Shown piece by piece: positions 27,490 through 36,284 of a DNA stretch of 64,000 nucleotides; position 1 is the stretch's first letter, and the number at the start of each line of letters is the position of its first letter. The stretch covers positions 3,224,001-3,288,000 of the forward strand of contig NZ_CP012750.1 of assembly GCF_001302565.1 (NCBI RefSeq), in the 5' to 3' direction. The translations under genes and the position numbers were made by a program. The DNA is from Glutamicibacter halophytocola. Its GTDB lineage: Bacteria; Actinomycetota; Actinomycetes; Actinomycetales; Micrococcaceae. Below the pieces are notes generated by a model, which saw nothing but the letters and a program-made list of their open reading frames with translations, was not told the DNA's origin and made no database searches.

Positions 27490-28952
27490 AGCATCCCGAA
27501 CAGATTGCCATCATCGGATTCGGCCCGGTAGCCGCCTCGCTGGTCGAGGGCCTGCTGCCCGCGGTGGCCGCCGGCCGCTGCCAGCTGACCGTGATCAGCG
27601 CCGAGGAGCACCTGGCCTACAACCGCGTGCTGCTGGCCGAGCTGGCCATCGGCGCCGCGCAGTTCGAGCACCTGCTCATGGTCGACGAACAGCGGCTCGC
27701 CGACGCCGGGGTCCGGCTCGTGCTTGGCGCGCAGGCCACCGGAGTGGACCGCGCCCGGCGCCGGGTGCTGATTCGCGGCAAGGAAGCGGTGCCCTACGAC
27801 CGGCTGGTTTTTGCCACCGGCGCCCGCGCCATGATCCCGAGCCTGAACGGCCTGAACTTCGATCCGCACTCCGACACCGCGCTGCCCGAACGCGTTTTTG
27901 CCCTGCGCACGGTGGATGACGCCCAGCAATTGCAGCAGTCGCTGGCCGATGGCCGGCGGATCCTGATCCTCGGTGGCGGCATCCTGGGCATCGAAGCGGC
28001 CCTGGCCATTGCCGCTGCTGGCGGCCACCCCACGCTTGTGCACCACGGCCCTGCTCCGCTGGGCCGCGTGGTGGATTCCGACGGCGGCGCGCTGCTCACC
28101 CGCTGCCTTCTCCAGGCCGGTGTTGAGGTGATCTCCGAGGTCAAGGCCACCGGCGTCGTCAAGGACGAGCACGGCTTCACCGCCCTGGCCACCTCAACCC
28201 ACGGCGAGATTCCCGGTGGCGCACTGCTGATTTCCACCGGCGTGCGCGCCCGCACCGAATTGGCCGAAGGCTGCGGGCTGGCCGTGGGCCGCGGCATCCA
28301 AACCAATAGCTACCTGTGCGCAGATACCGAACAGCGCATCTACGCCCTGGGCGATTGCGCCGAAGTGGACGGAGCGCCCCCGGTCGGCCTGCTCGCCCCG
28401 GGCTGGGCCCAGGCCAGCTGGCTGGCCCAGCACTTGACCTCCGAGGCCGAGATCCCGGCCCCCGATTTTTCCGCCTCCGATGTGCTGATGCTCAAGGGCC
28501 AAGGGATCGAGGTGGCCGCCGCCGGCGATATCAGCGCCGGCTTCTGGGACAACCCGGAACTGCAGGCCACCGTTTTTGCCGACCCCTCCGCCGGCCGCTA
28601 CCTGAAAGTGGTCACCCTCGATGGCGCGGTCACCGGTTTCCTGTCCATCGGCCTGCCGCAAACCAGCGCGGAGCTGGTCCTCGCCTACGAGCGCGGCAGC
28701 GCGTTGCCGCAGGATCGTTCCACGCTCTTGCGCCTGGACGATCCCGCCGTGGATCCCAACTCGGCGATCCCCAGCGATGACGATCAACTGTGCCGCTGTT
28801 CCGGCGCCACCTACGGCCAGGTCGCGCATTCGGTGGCCGAAGGCTGCACCACCGTGGCGCAGGTCGGCGAATCCTGCCGCGCCGGCACCGGCTGCGGTGG
28901 CTGCAAGTCCAAGATCGAGGAACTGCTGAACAAGGCTCCCGCACTGGCCTAG
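27486..28952 (+). CDS. nasB: FAD-dependent electron-transfer subunit of nitrate reductase with C-terminal BFD domain
   Basis: The 488-aa flavoprotein is related to the N-terminal half of NirB. It has an N-terminal FAD motif (IIGFGPVAASLVEGL), an NAD(P)-binding ILILGGGILGIEAALAIAAA, and a second FAD motif around IYALGDCAEVDG. At the C-terminus a BFD [2Fe-2S] domain has four cysteines in LCRCSGAT and CRAGTGCGGC. It should pass electrons from NAD(P)H to the nitrate reductase. It begins with TTG inside the nasA stop, so the two are translationally coupled, in line with a fixed complex. The symbol follows the Bacillus usage. Confidence 0.85.
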   Translation: MKHPEQIAIIGFGPVAASLVEGLLPAVAAGRCQLTVISAEEHLAYNRVLLAELAIGAAQFEHLLMVDEQRLADAGVRLVLGAQATGVDRARRRVLIRGKEAVPYDRLVFATGARAMIPSLNGLNFDPHSDTALPERVFALRTVDDAQQLQQSLADGRRILILGGGILGIEAALAIAAAGGHPTLVHHGPAPLGRVVDSDGGALLTRCLLQAGVEVISEVKATGVVKDEHGFTALATSTHGEIPGGALLISTGVRARTELAEGCGLAVGRGIQTNSYLCADTEQRIYALGDCAEVDGAPPVGLLAPGWAQASWLAQHLTSEAEIPAPDFSASDVLMLKGQGIEVAAAGDISAGFWDNPELQATVFADPSAGRYLKVVTLDGAVTGFLSIGLPQTSAELVLAYERGSALPQDRSTLLRLDDPAVDPNSAIPSDDDQLCRCSGATYGQVAHSVAEGCTTVAQVGESCRAGTGCGGCKSKIEELLNKAPALA

Positions 28953-28960
28953 GCACTAAG

Positions 28961-28998
28961 CAACGCAGGGACGAGATATCTCGTCCCTGCGTTGTTTC
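28961..28998 (+). terminator. Terminator after the nitrate reductase genes
   Basis: A 34-base perfect palindrome (28961-28977 with 28978-28994, arm CAACGCAGGGACGAGAT) is followed by TTTC. It closes the narK-nasA-nasB transcript and may serve the converging nirD transcript too. Confidence 0.8.
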
Positions 28999-29040
28999 AT
29001 GTGATTCAGTTGCTGGTGATGCAGTTGCTTGGTGCTGGTC

Positions 29041-29169
29041 TCAGGCTGCAAGCATCCCGCCCTGATCGTGGACTTCGAACCAGCCCTGCCAGGCGCTGTG
29101 TTCTACCTTGATGCCCTGCTCCGCTTTGCTGCTGCGCTCCATATTGGCGCTGTTTTCTGCGCTGCTCAT
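29041..29169 (-). CDS. Small ORF translationally coupled to nirD (42 aa)
   Basis: The frame starts with an ATG that overlaps the nirD stop as ATGA and encodes 42 residues with GC-rich third positions, as in neighbouring real genes. The N-terminal half is polar (MSSAENSANMERSSKAEQ); the C-terminal half reads GIKVEHSAWQGWFEVHD. No membrane segment or cysteine is present. Coupling, codon use and the absence of any other gene up to the terminator argue that it is translated. No family is recognised; a nitrite reductase accessory peptide is one guess. Confidence 0.5.
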   Translation of the reverse strand: MSSAENSANMERSSKAEQGIKVEHSAWQGWFEVHDQGGMLAA

Positions 29170-29543
29170 TTGATCTGCTCCATCCACAGCTGGCCTTCAA
29201 CTTCCATCATCTTGTGCACTGGCAGCGCCGGCGAATCGGCGTTCAGGCAGGCACCGGTATCCAGCCGGTAGACCTCCTTGTGCAGCGGGCAGGCCACGGT
29301 GGCCACCGCTTGGCCCTCCACCACGGTGTCGCCCAGGATGCCGCGGGCCATCACCTTGGCGCTGCTGGTTGGGCAGTGGTGCGAGGTGGCATAAAAGGTG
29401 TCGGCGTCGGTGCGGAACAGCGCCAGCTGGGCGCCTTCGAGCAGCAGGGCTTCGCCCCAGCCTGGCTCAAGTTCTTCGCTACGGCATACCGGCGCAAAAC
29501 TCAGGGTTTCTTCGAGGGTCTCTTCGGCAAATTGCGTGCTCAT
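29166..29543 (-). CDS. nirD: Nitrite reductase small subunit NirD
   Basis: This 125-aa Rieske-fold subunit belongs to the NADH-dependent assimilatory nitrite reductase. The fold is recognisable from FAPVCRSEEL, ALFRTDADTFYATSHHCP and ACPLHKEVYRLDTG. The first cluster-binding motif is not the canonical C-x-H (it reads HHCPTS), while the second (CPLH) is kept, so cluster binding is doubtful, as is usual for NirD. It is divergent from nirB rather than downstream of it, which is a less common arrangement. Confidence 0.9.
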   Translation of the reverse strand: MSTQFAEETLEETLSFAPVCRSEELEPGWGEALLLEGAQLALFRTDADTFYATSHHCPTSSAKVMARGILGDTVVEGQAVATVACPLHKEVYRLDTGACLNADSPALPVHKMMEVEGQLWMEQIK

Positions 29544-29902
29544 GAACAGGTTCCTTTGGTGGTTGGTGTTCGCTGATATACCGAGCTTAGGATCCGCGTG
29601 TTTCGCCCAAGGCCGTGGGCGATTGCTAGGCGGTAAACCCTGGCTAACAGCAGATCAAGGGAGCGTGAGCCCGCATTTGCACCGGAATTTCCGGCAATTT
29701 TCCGCCCCCGCACCCGCGCGGGATCCAGCTTTCCGCGGGCAATAAGTCCACCATGTTTCGCAGCTTTAACTGCCCGCTGCGGGGCTGGGGAAGAGATTTA
29801 CGTCGGCCGAAACACAAGGGAAATTGCACGGCAAAAACGGCTTCCTACAGTGGTGTCAACAGCCTGAAACTCCCCGTTTCCCAGCGAAAGTCGAATCTGA
29901 TC
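29544..29902. other. Divergent nirD / nirB spacer
   Basis: The 359-bp spacer holds both promoters. Apart from a nirB promoter near 29824-29851 I see no gene. An in-frame extension of nirB back to 29753 lacks a ribosome binding site. Confidence 0.5.
29824..29851 (+). promoter_or_regulatory. Candidate nirB promoter
   Basis: A -35 TTGCAC (29824-29829) and a -10 TACAGT (29846-29851) are separated by 16 bp. The predicted start near 29858 leaves a leader of about 45 bases. Confidence 0.45.
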
Positions 29903-32506
29903 ATGGGTACTACACACACCGAACGCCGCGTCCTGGTAATTGGCGGCGGTCCCGCAGCACACCGATTCACCGAATCGCTGGCCAGCCGCGCACCGCAGAA
30001 CCTTCACATCACGGTACTGACCGAAGAAGCCCACCTGCCCTACGATCGCGTGGCCCTGTCCAAGGCATTGACCGATCGCGACGTGGACCTGACCCTGGGC
30101 GATGCAACGCTCTGGGAAGCCGAGCACGTCACCCTGGAAACCGGCGCCAAGGCCGTAGCCATCAACAGCGAACAGCGCACCGTCGCGACCGCCGATGGAC
30201 GCAGCTTCGGCTACGACGAACTGGTCCTGGCCACCGGTTCCAACGCCGCCACGCTGCCCATCCCGGGCAACGAGCACACCTTCGTCTACCGCACCCTGGA
30301 AGATGTCTGGTCCATCGCCGAGAAGGTCGAGGAACTGAAGACCACCCTGGGCCGCACCCCGGTAGTTGCCACCATCGGTGGCGGCCTGCTCGGCCTGGAA
30401 GCCGCCGCCGGCGCCCAGGCGCTGGGCGCGCAGGCAGTCGTGATCGACGGCGGAAAATGGCTGATGGGCACCCAGCTGGACGAGGGAGCAGGCCAGGCCA
30501 TGGGCCGGTTGATCGAGCAGACCGGCTTCACCGTGCACGGCGGAGTTTTCCCCAAGGAAGTCCTCGCCGAGGGCTCCACCGTCACCGGCGTGCTGATGGC
30601 CGACGACCGGGTGATCGAGGCCGACATGGTCGTGGTTTCCATCGGCGTGCGCCCGCGCGATGAGCTGATCCGCAACTACAACCAGGCCCTGGAAGACTCG
30701 GGCAGCCAGGCTGACCGCTTCTCCATGGGCCCGCGCGGCGGCGTGGTCATCAACGCGAAGTGCGCCACCGACATCGAGCACATCTGGGCCGTGGGCGAGG
30801 TCGCGAACTTCGAGGGCCTGTGCATTGGCCTGGTCGCCCCGGCGAACTCCATGGCCGAGATCGTCGCCGAACAGCTTGCCGGCGGAGAGGCTGAATTCGC
30901 CGGTTTCGATACCGCCACCAAGCTCAAGCTCTCCGGGGTGGATGTGGCCAGCTTCGGTGATGCCTTTGCCCGCACCGACGGCGCCCTGGAAGTGGTCTAC
31001 GCCGATGCGCCCCGCGGCCTGTACCAGAAGCTGGTGGTCTCCGCCGATGCGAAGACCCTGCTCGGCGGCATCTTTGTCGGCGACGCCACCCCGTATCAGT
31101 CGCTGCGCCCGATGCTCGGACGCGAGCTTCCCGGCGAACCCGGCGCCTACCTCAGCGCGCTGGGCGGCGAAGCTCCAGAGAGCGAATTGCCCGATGACGC
31201 GGTGCTGTGCTCATGCAACAACGTCTCCGCCGGCGCCATCCGCGATGCCGTTTCGGGGTGCGGCAGCTGCGAGGGCAAGGACCCGGTCACCACGGTTTCG
31301 GGCCTCAAGGGCTGCACCCGCGCCGGAACCCAGTGCGGTTCCTGCGTGCCGATGCTCAAGAAGCTGATGGAATCCCAGATGAAAAAGGACGGGGCCGAAG
31401 TTTCCACCGCCCTGTGCGAGCACATCTCCTTCTCCCGCCCCGAGCTCTATGAAGCCATCCAAGTGGCCGACCTGCACACCTACAGCGAGGTCATGGAGCG
31501 TTTTGGCACCGGATCGGGCTGCGATATCTGCAAGCCGGTGATCGCCAACATCCTCTCCTCGCAGACCGCGGTCCACCCGATGGATGCCGGTTTGGCCGGA
31601 GCCCAGGACACCAACGACCGCGTGCTGGCCAATATGCAGAAGGACGGCACCTACTCGGTGGTTCCGCGTATTCCAGGTGGTGAAATCACCCCGGAGAAGC
31701 TCGGCGTGATCGCCACCGTCGCCCAGAAGTACGGCCTGTACACCAAGCTCACCGGTGGCCTGCGCATCGACATGTTCGGCGCGCGGCTGGAGCAGCTGCC
31801 GGATATCTGGCGTGAACTGGTGGACGCCGGCTTCGAATCGGGCCAGGCCTACGGCAAGTCGCTGCGCAATGTGAAAACCTGCGTCGGTTCCTCGTGGTGC
31901 CGTTACGGCATGCTCGATTCCACCGCCCTGGGCATCGAGATGGAGCTGCGCTACCGCGGCCTGCGTGCACCGCACAAGCTGAAGATGGGCGTTTCGGGGT
32001 GTGCCCGCGAATGCGCCGAGGCCCGCGCCAAGGACATTGGCGTGATCGCCACCTCCGAAGGCTGGAACCTCTATGTCGGCGGCAACGGCGGCGCCAACCC
32101 GGCCCATGCCCAGCTGCTGGCTGGCGGACTGGATGATGAGACGCTGTTCAAGTACATCGACCGCTACCTGATGTACTACATCCGCACCGCGGACAAGCTG
32201 CAGCGCACCGCGCACTGGCTGCAGGATCTGGAGGGCGGCCTGGATCATGCCAAGCAGGTGGTCGTGGAGGATTCGCTGGGCCTGGCCGAAGCGCTGGAAG
32301 CAGCCATGGAATCCCACGTGGCCAACTACGAGGACGAATGGGCTGCCACCTTGGCCGACCCGGTCAAGCTCAAGCGCTTCCGCTCCTTCGTGAACACTGC
32401 CGAACCGGATACTGCCCTGGAGTACGTGTCCGAACGCGGCCAGCGGCGCCCCGCCGAGCCGGTGGCACTAGGTGCCAGCATCCCGGTCGGAGCGCCGCAG
32501 CACTAA
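29903..32506 (+). CDS. nirB: NADH-dependent nitrite reductase large subunit
   Basis: The 867-aa enzyme reduces nitrite to ammonium with six electrons. In order it shows a FAD/NAD(P) module (about 1-400; LVIGGGPAAHRFTESLA, TIGGGLLGLEAAAGAQAL) and a BFD [2Fe-2S] domain (about 435-485; CSCNN and CTRAGTQCGSC). A second BFD-like segment (about 505-550) is followed by a nitrite/sulfite reductase half with the siroheme-[4Fe-4S] cysteines in TCVGSSWCRYG (about 660) and SGCARECAEA (about 700). The start at 29903 (MGTTHTERRVLVIGGG) fits the family better than an in-frame ATG at 29753. No siroheme synthesis gene is nearby. Confidence 0.93.
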   Translation: MGTTHTERRVLVIGGGPAAHRFTESLASRAPQNLHITVLTEEAHLPYDRVALSKALTDRDVDLTLGDATLWEAEHVTLETGAKAVAINSEQRTVATADGRSFGYDELVLATGSNAATLPIPGNEHTFVYRTLEDVWSIAEKVEELKTTLGRTPVVATIGGGLLGLEAAAGAQALGAQAVVIDGGKWLMGTQLDEGAGQAMGRLIEQTGFTVHGGVFPKEVLAEGSTVTGVLMADDRVIEADMVVVSIGVRPRDELIRNYNQALEDSGSQADRFSMGPRGGVVINAKCATDIEHIWAVGEVANFEGLCIGLVAPANSMAEIVAEQLAGGEAEFAGFDTATKLKLSGVDVASFGDAFARTDGALEVVYADAPRGLYQKLVVSADAKTLLGGIFVGDATPYQSLRPMLGRELPGEPGAYLSALGGEAPESELPDDAVLCSCNNVSAGAIRDAVSGCGSCEGKDPVTTVSGLKGCTRAGTQCGSCVPMLKKLMESQMKKDGAEVSTALCEHISFSRPELYEAIQVADLHTYSEVMERFGTGSGCDICKPVIANILSSQTAVHPMDAGLAGAQDTNDRVLANMQKDGTYSVVPRIPGGEITPEKLGVIATVAQKYGLYTKLTGGLRIDMFGARLEQLPDIWRELVDAGFESGQAYGKSLRNVKTCVGSSWCRYGMLDSTALGIEMELRYRGLRAPHKLKMGVSGCARECAEARAKDIGVIATSEGWNLYVGGNGGANPAHAQLLAGGLDDETLFKYIDRYLMYYIRTADKLQRTAHWLQDLEGGLDHAKQVVVEDSLGLAEALEAAMESHVANYEDEWAATLADPVKLKRFRSFVNTAEPDTALEYVSERGQRRPAEPVALGASIPVGAPQH

Positions 32507-32514
32507 TCGGCCTG

Positions 32515-32548
32515 ATCCACCCGCGCTGCTACCAGCGCGGGTGGATTT
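32515..32548. terminator. Terminator between nirB and the aldo/keto reductase gene
   Basis: A 14-bp perfect stem (32515-32528 with 32533-32546) with loop CTAC is followed by a short T-run on the plus strand. Its right arm is also the 3' end of the convergent gene (the IHPRW codons), so one structure serves both. Confidence 0.8.
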
Positions 32549-33518
32549 GTGCGCGCAGCGAGGAATCGTAGAGATCGCGTACTGACTTCTTGAAGCCCTC
32601 GCTGATCTCCAGCGACCCGGCCGCCGCGTTGGCTCGCGCCTGTTCCGGGTTGCGCGCGCCGGGAATGATGGTGCTGATTCCCTCTTGCGCAGCCAGCCAA
32701 GCCAGCGCTACCTGCGCGCTGGTGGCCCCGGGAGCTTCTGCGGAGGCCAACTGCGCAAACTGCCCGGCGGCTTGGACTCCGGTTGCGTAGTCGACTCCGG
32801 AGAAGGTCTCCCCCACGTCGAACGCTGAGCCGTCGCGGTTGTAATTGCGGTGATCGTCCTTCGCGAACTCGGTTTGCAGGGTGTAGCGGTTGGCCAGCAG
32901 GCCGCTGGCCAGCGGGACGCGCGCGATGATTCCGACGCCCGCCTTGCGCGCTGCCGGAAGAACGAGTTCCAGCGGCTTGTGCCGGAAGGCATTGATGATG
33001 ATCTGCACGGTGGCAATATTTGGCCGGGCAATGGCGGCCAAGGCTTCCTCTGCGGTTTCCACCGAGACGCCGTAATTTGCCATGCGTCCTTCATCCACCA
33101 TGGCATCCAGCGCATCGTAGGTGGCCTCGGTGGTGTACACCGGGGTTGGCGGGCAATGCAGCTGAACCAGGTCCAGCGTATCCACCCCGAGATTGGCGCG
33201 CGACCGGTCATTCCATGCGCGGAATGCGTCGAGATTGTAGTTTTCCGGCAGCTGGTCGACGCGGCGCCCCATTTTGGTGGCTACGGTGATGTCGGCATCG
33301 GGATTATTCTTCAGCCATGTGCCGATCAGTTGTTCGCTGCGGCCATCTCCATACACGTCGGCGGTATCGAAGAAGTTCACGCCCGATTCATAGGCTGCAT
33401 CGAGCACGGCCAAGGCATCGGACTCTTCTACCGACCCCCAGTCGGCGCCAAGTTGCCAGGTTCCCAAGCCGATGACAGAAACATTGCGTTGCGTACGTCC
33501 AAGTTCTCGTTGTTGCAT
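32529..33518 (-). CDS. Aldo/keto reductase
   Basis: This 329-aa NADPH-dependent TIM-barrel oxidoreductase starts MQQRELGRTQRNVSVIGLGT. The catalytic aspartate and tyrosine are in VNFFDTADVYGDGRSE, and the lysine is in TVATKMG. The histidine is in LDLVQLHCPPTP. NADP binding is at the C-terminus (STIIPGARNPEQARAN). The substrate cannot be told. It is convergent with nirB and divergent from the SPFH gene, so likely monocistronic. Confidence 0.88.
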   Translation of the reverse strand: MQQRELGRTQRNVSVIGLGTWQLGADWGSVEESDALAVLDAAYESGVNFFDTADVYGDGRSEQLIGTWLKNNPDADITVATKMGRRVDQLPENYNLDAFRAWNDRSRANLGVDTLDLVQLHCPPTPVYTTEATYDALDAMVDEGRMANYGVSVETAEEALAAIARPNIATVQIIINAFRHKPLELVLPAARKAGVGIIARVPLASGLLANRYTLQTEFAKDDHRNYNRDGSAFDVGETFSGVDYATGVQAAGQFAQLASAEAPGATSAQVALAWLAAQEGISTIIPGARNPEQARANAAAGSLEISEGFKKSVRDLYDSSLRAQIHPRW

Positions 33519-33651
33519 GGTTTCGAGTGTAGTGCGTCACCTCCATTTCACGCATGGAAGACGAGGCGTTGCTGCCCAATCGGCGTTTCAACCAAATTCT
33601 TTATGATCCATTCGATAGAATATTCACTGTCATCACAACATCGAGGAGATC

Positions 33652-34533
33652 ATGTTTCCCACCATTTTTGCGCTGTTCTGCGCGCTCATCGGCCTGGTCG
33701 TCATGCTGGCCGGCAAAACGATGAAACCTGAGAACAAGAACCGTTCCGCAACGCGTGCCACCGGCATTGGCGTTTTTGCCGTCTCGCTGGTCGTTCTTGG
33801 CATCATGTCCACCACCATCGTCCAGCCTCGCACCGTTGGCGTGAAGGTCGCGCTGGGAAAGCCTACATCCGTGGTGAGCAACGGCTTCCACCTGAAGTGG
33901 CCGTGGGAAAAGGTCGAGAAGCTGGATGGCTCCGTGCAGAACGACGTCTATTCCGGCGACAGCGGCATTCCCGTTCGCCTGGGAAACAACGGCCGTGCCA
34001 ATGTTGATGCTTCGATCCAGTGGCAGCTGAAGACCGACGATGCCATGGACGTGTTCCTGGACTACCGAACCTTTGAGGGCATCCAGTCGAACCTGGTGGA
34101 TCGAAATTTCCGAGCCACGTTGAATGAAGTCATGGCTACCTATGACCCTTTGGCCTACACCGAGCCGTCGAAGGGCGGCCAGGATCTTGAGGGGCTGGCC
34201 AAGGCAGTGCAGGAAAAGATGCAGGGCAAGGTGAAGACCCAGATCGAAATCCGTTCTGTCACGCTGCCAATCATCAACTTTGATGAGCCGACGCAGAACC
34301 GCATCAATGAGCTTCAAGCCGAAGCGGCCAAGACGCGCGTGGCTGAACAGCGCAAGCAGACCAGCACCGCAGAAGCAGAAGCCAACAAGATCCTGGAACG
34401 TTCCCTGACCCCGGAAACGTTGACATCCAAGTGCTTGGACATTGTGGCGGAATCAAACCAGAGCCCGATTGGATGTTTCCCGAATTCTGGAGTTCAGCCA
34501 ATTACCATGACTGGCGACAAGAACAACAAGTAG
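33652..34533 (+). CDS. SPFH/band-7 (prohibitin-like) membrane protein
   Basis: The 293-aa protein has two N-terminal membrane segments (MFPTIFALFCALIGLVVMLA and IGVFAVSLVVLGIMSTTIV). A band-7 domain (about 60-230) begins VQPRTVGVKVALGKP and contains VRLGNNGRANVDASIQWQL. A coiled-coil stretch rich in A, E, K and Q (about 225-265) and a short tail follow. Such proteins scaffold membrane microdomains, often near proteases or secretion systems; no partner gene is next to it. Confidence 0.85.
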   Translation: MFPTIFALFCALIGLVVMLAGKTMKPENKNRSATRATGIGVFAVSLVVLGIMSTTIVQPRTVGVKVALGKPTSVVSNGFHLKWPWEKVEKLDGSVQNDVYSGDSGIPVRLGNNGRANVDASIQWQLKTDDAMDVFLDYRTFEGIQSNLVDRNFRATLNEVMATYDPLAYTEPSKGGQDLEGLAKAVQEKMQGKVKTQIEIRSVTLPIINFDEPTQNRINELQAEAAKTRVAEQRKQTSTAEAEANKILERSLTPETLTSKCLDIVAESNQSPIGCFPNSGVQPITMTGDKNNK

Positions 34534-34553
34534 CATTCACCGCCAGGCACAAC

Positions 34554-34590
34554 TCGCCCCAGTTCATGTGGACTGGGGCGATTGCTGTCT
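34554..34590 (+). terminator. Terminator after the SPFH gene
   Basis: A 10-bp stem (34554-34563 with 34572-34581, TCGCCCCAGT / ACTGGGGCGA) with an 8-base loop is followed by TTGCTGTCT. It lies between convergent genes. Confidence 0.65.
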
Positions 34591-34631
34591 CCAGCTCACG
34601 TTCTACTCCCCGTGCGGGCAGGTAGCCCCGA

Positions 34632-36107
34632 TCAGGCAGGGATATCCTCGATATCCGGCGGACTGCTCCCGGTGTCCGGCGGCCGGTTCAGCCAGTCCTC
34701 GAAGGAACGCACCCAGTCAGCTTCGCTCATGCACTGCGGGTAGGGCTGATGCGCAAAACCTGTCGCCGGCGGCGCGGTGGAATGATACGTCGGCCCCATT
34801 CCGGTAGCGATCTTCATCCGGTGCGGCCCCCGGGAGATGACAATTTCCTGCCATCCGGGGGTTTCCTTGGCCTGGTTGCAGAACTTGCACCTTCCATCGG
34901 CGTTGACCACGCAGGTGTGCCCGCCCAGGCAGGCCTGGGTGACGTGGTCGATTTCCTCGATCATCCCGTCGCAGAAGGGGGTGCGGCAGCGCCGGTCGCG
35001 GGTTCTGATGAACTTCTTCATTTTCTCCGGGAAGATCCGTGCGGTGGAGTCCATCGCGATCAGCTCCCGGTCCCCGGGGGCGGTATAGAGGCGGATCAGC
35101 TCGATGGTCGCTTCCAGGGTGTCGATGAAGGCCGGGGGCCGGGTGGTGGCCATTTCCGCGAGGGTCATGTTGTTCAGGATTTCCTTGCCGGCGACCAGTT
35201 CGCGCGCGTATTGCGGGGCGATGACTCCGTAGCCGTCGAGGTAGGCTGGCTGCCGGTCGCCGAGGAAGAGGGTCTTGTCGGTCATGACCAGTGCGACGTT
35301 CATGTTCACGGGCACTGTTGCGTCCGGGCTGGTGCAGAAGCTGGAGAGGTAGTCGGCTTCGATTTGCGCGCGGGTGCGCGGGTCGCCGTGGGCTTTGAGG
35401 CTTGTGGATTTTGCCTTGATGTCGTTTTTCAGGGCCAGGCCGGCGATGATGGGCAGTTCGGCGTGGATGCTCATCATGCCGGTGTCCGGGTGCGCGGTGA
35501 ATTTGATGCGGCGTTGCTCTTCGGCGCTTTTTTGTTCTTTGCACTGGTCGTCCGAGGCGTAGGCGTAGGTGAAGTCCTTGACGGTGTCGCTGATTTTCCT
35601 GGTGCCCTGGTTGGCGAACAGTCGGGGGTTCTTGGCGTACAGCTGATCGAATTCGGTGCGGCGTTCGGCTTTGAGGATGCGCAGCGGGGTGAGGATGGCG
35701 CGCATTTGGGCTTCGGTGAATTCGCCGCGGCTGTAGGCGGCGGCCAGGTGCGGGGTGTTGTTGAAGAGGATGCGGCAGTTTTCGAGGTATTCGCGGTAGC
35801 CGTGGGGGTCTGTTTTGCGGGCGAGGGCTATGGTGGCGGCGGTGCCGCGGTTCAGCTGCTTGAGGTTGCCGCGGGTGGCGTTCTGGTGGACGACGTTGAT
35901 TTCGGTTTGGTGGGCGAGGGCTGCCTGGTGGTAGCGCAGGGAGGAGATGGCGCGTTCCAGGCGGGCGATGCTGGTGAGGCATTCCTCGGCGGTTCCGTGT
36001 TCCTCGATGTATGCCAGGCTCGTTTCCAGTCCTTTGACCACGGCGGTGAATCCGTCGTGGTTTTCGGGGTTGGGGGTTTGCGCTGGGGGGATCGTGGTTT
36101 CGGACAT
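34632..36107 (-). CDS. DUF222 / 13E12-type protein with C-terminal HNH nuclease motif
   Basis: The 491-aa protein has an N-terminal helical DUF222 region (about 20-330) and a C-terminal HNH motif. In that motif the metal site is outlined by CRTPFCDGMIEEIDHV, GGHTCVVNADGRCKFCNQ and a following histidine-poor tail. These multicopy actinobacterial genes, often called 13E12 repeats, are thought to be mobile or nuclease-like elements of unknown role. A LexA-type box covers the promoter and a TAAAAT -10 lies 6 bases before the ATG, so the message is probably leaderless and damage-induced. No flanking repeats were noticed. Confidence 0.85.
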   Translation of the reverse strand: MSETTIPPAQTPNPENHDGFTAVVKGLETSLAYIEEHGTAEECLTSIARLERAISSLRYHQAALAHQTEINVVHQNATRGNLKQLNRGTAATIALARKTDPHGYREYLENCRILFNNTPHLAAAYSRGEFTEAQMRAILTPLRILKAERRTEFDQLYAKNPRLFANQGTRKISDTVKDFTYAYASDDQCKEQKSAEEQRRIKFTAHPDTGMMSIHAELPIIAGLALKNDIKAKSTSLKAHGDPRTRAQIEADYLSSFCTSPDATVPVNMNVALVMTDKTLFLGDRQPAYLDGYGVIAPQYARELVAGKEILNNMTLAEMATTRPPAFIDTLEATIELIRLYTAPGDRELIAMDSTARIFPEKMKKFIRTRDRRCRTPFCDGMIEEIDHVTQACLGGHTCVVNADGRCKFCNQAKETPGWQEIVISRGPHRMKIATGMGPTYHSTAPPATGFAHQPYPQCMSEADWVRSFEDWLNRPPDTGSSPPDIEDIPA

Positions 36108-36113
36108 GTTCTT

Positions 36114-36145
36114 ATTTTACGCCGGTTAATCGAACATGTCTTCGA
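36114..36145 (-). promoter_or_regulatory. LexA (SOS) box over the promoter of the DUF222-HNH gene
   Basis: TCGAAC-ATGT-CTTCGA (36130-36145) matches 11 of the 12 fixed bases of the Gram-positive LexA palindrome TCGAAC-n4-GTTCGA. On the minus strand a -10 TAAAAT occupies 36114-36119, so the box covers the -35 position. Transcription would start at or near the ATG at 36107. Confidence 0.75.
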
Positions 36146-36284
36146 TTGTTTGGTTGCGGGTGGATAACTTTTAGAACACGGTAAAGTTACCAGTCAGCGA
36201 TGGTATTTCAGGTTCAGGGCGGATAGGCCCGGGGTGGAATGGGCGCGCACGAGGTCGTGGTGCTCGAACGGGCCCAGCGTGAAT

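Noticed and set aside
29855..29890. A GTCAA / GAAAC / GTTTC / GAAAG series before nirB resembling a GlnR box
   Set aside because: The spacing is irregular (6, 5, 5) and it lies downstream of the predicted transcription start, whereas GlnR activates from upstream. Not strong enough to call.
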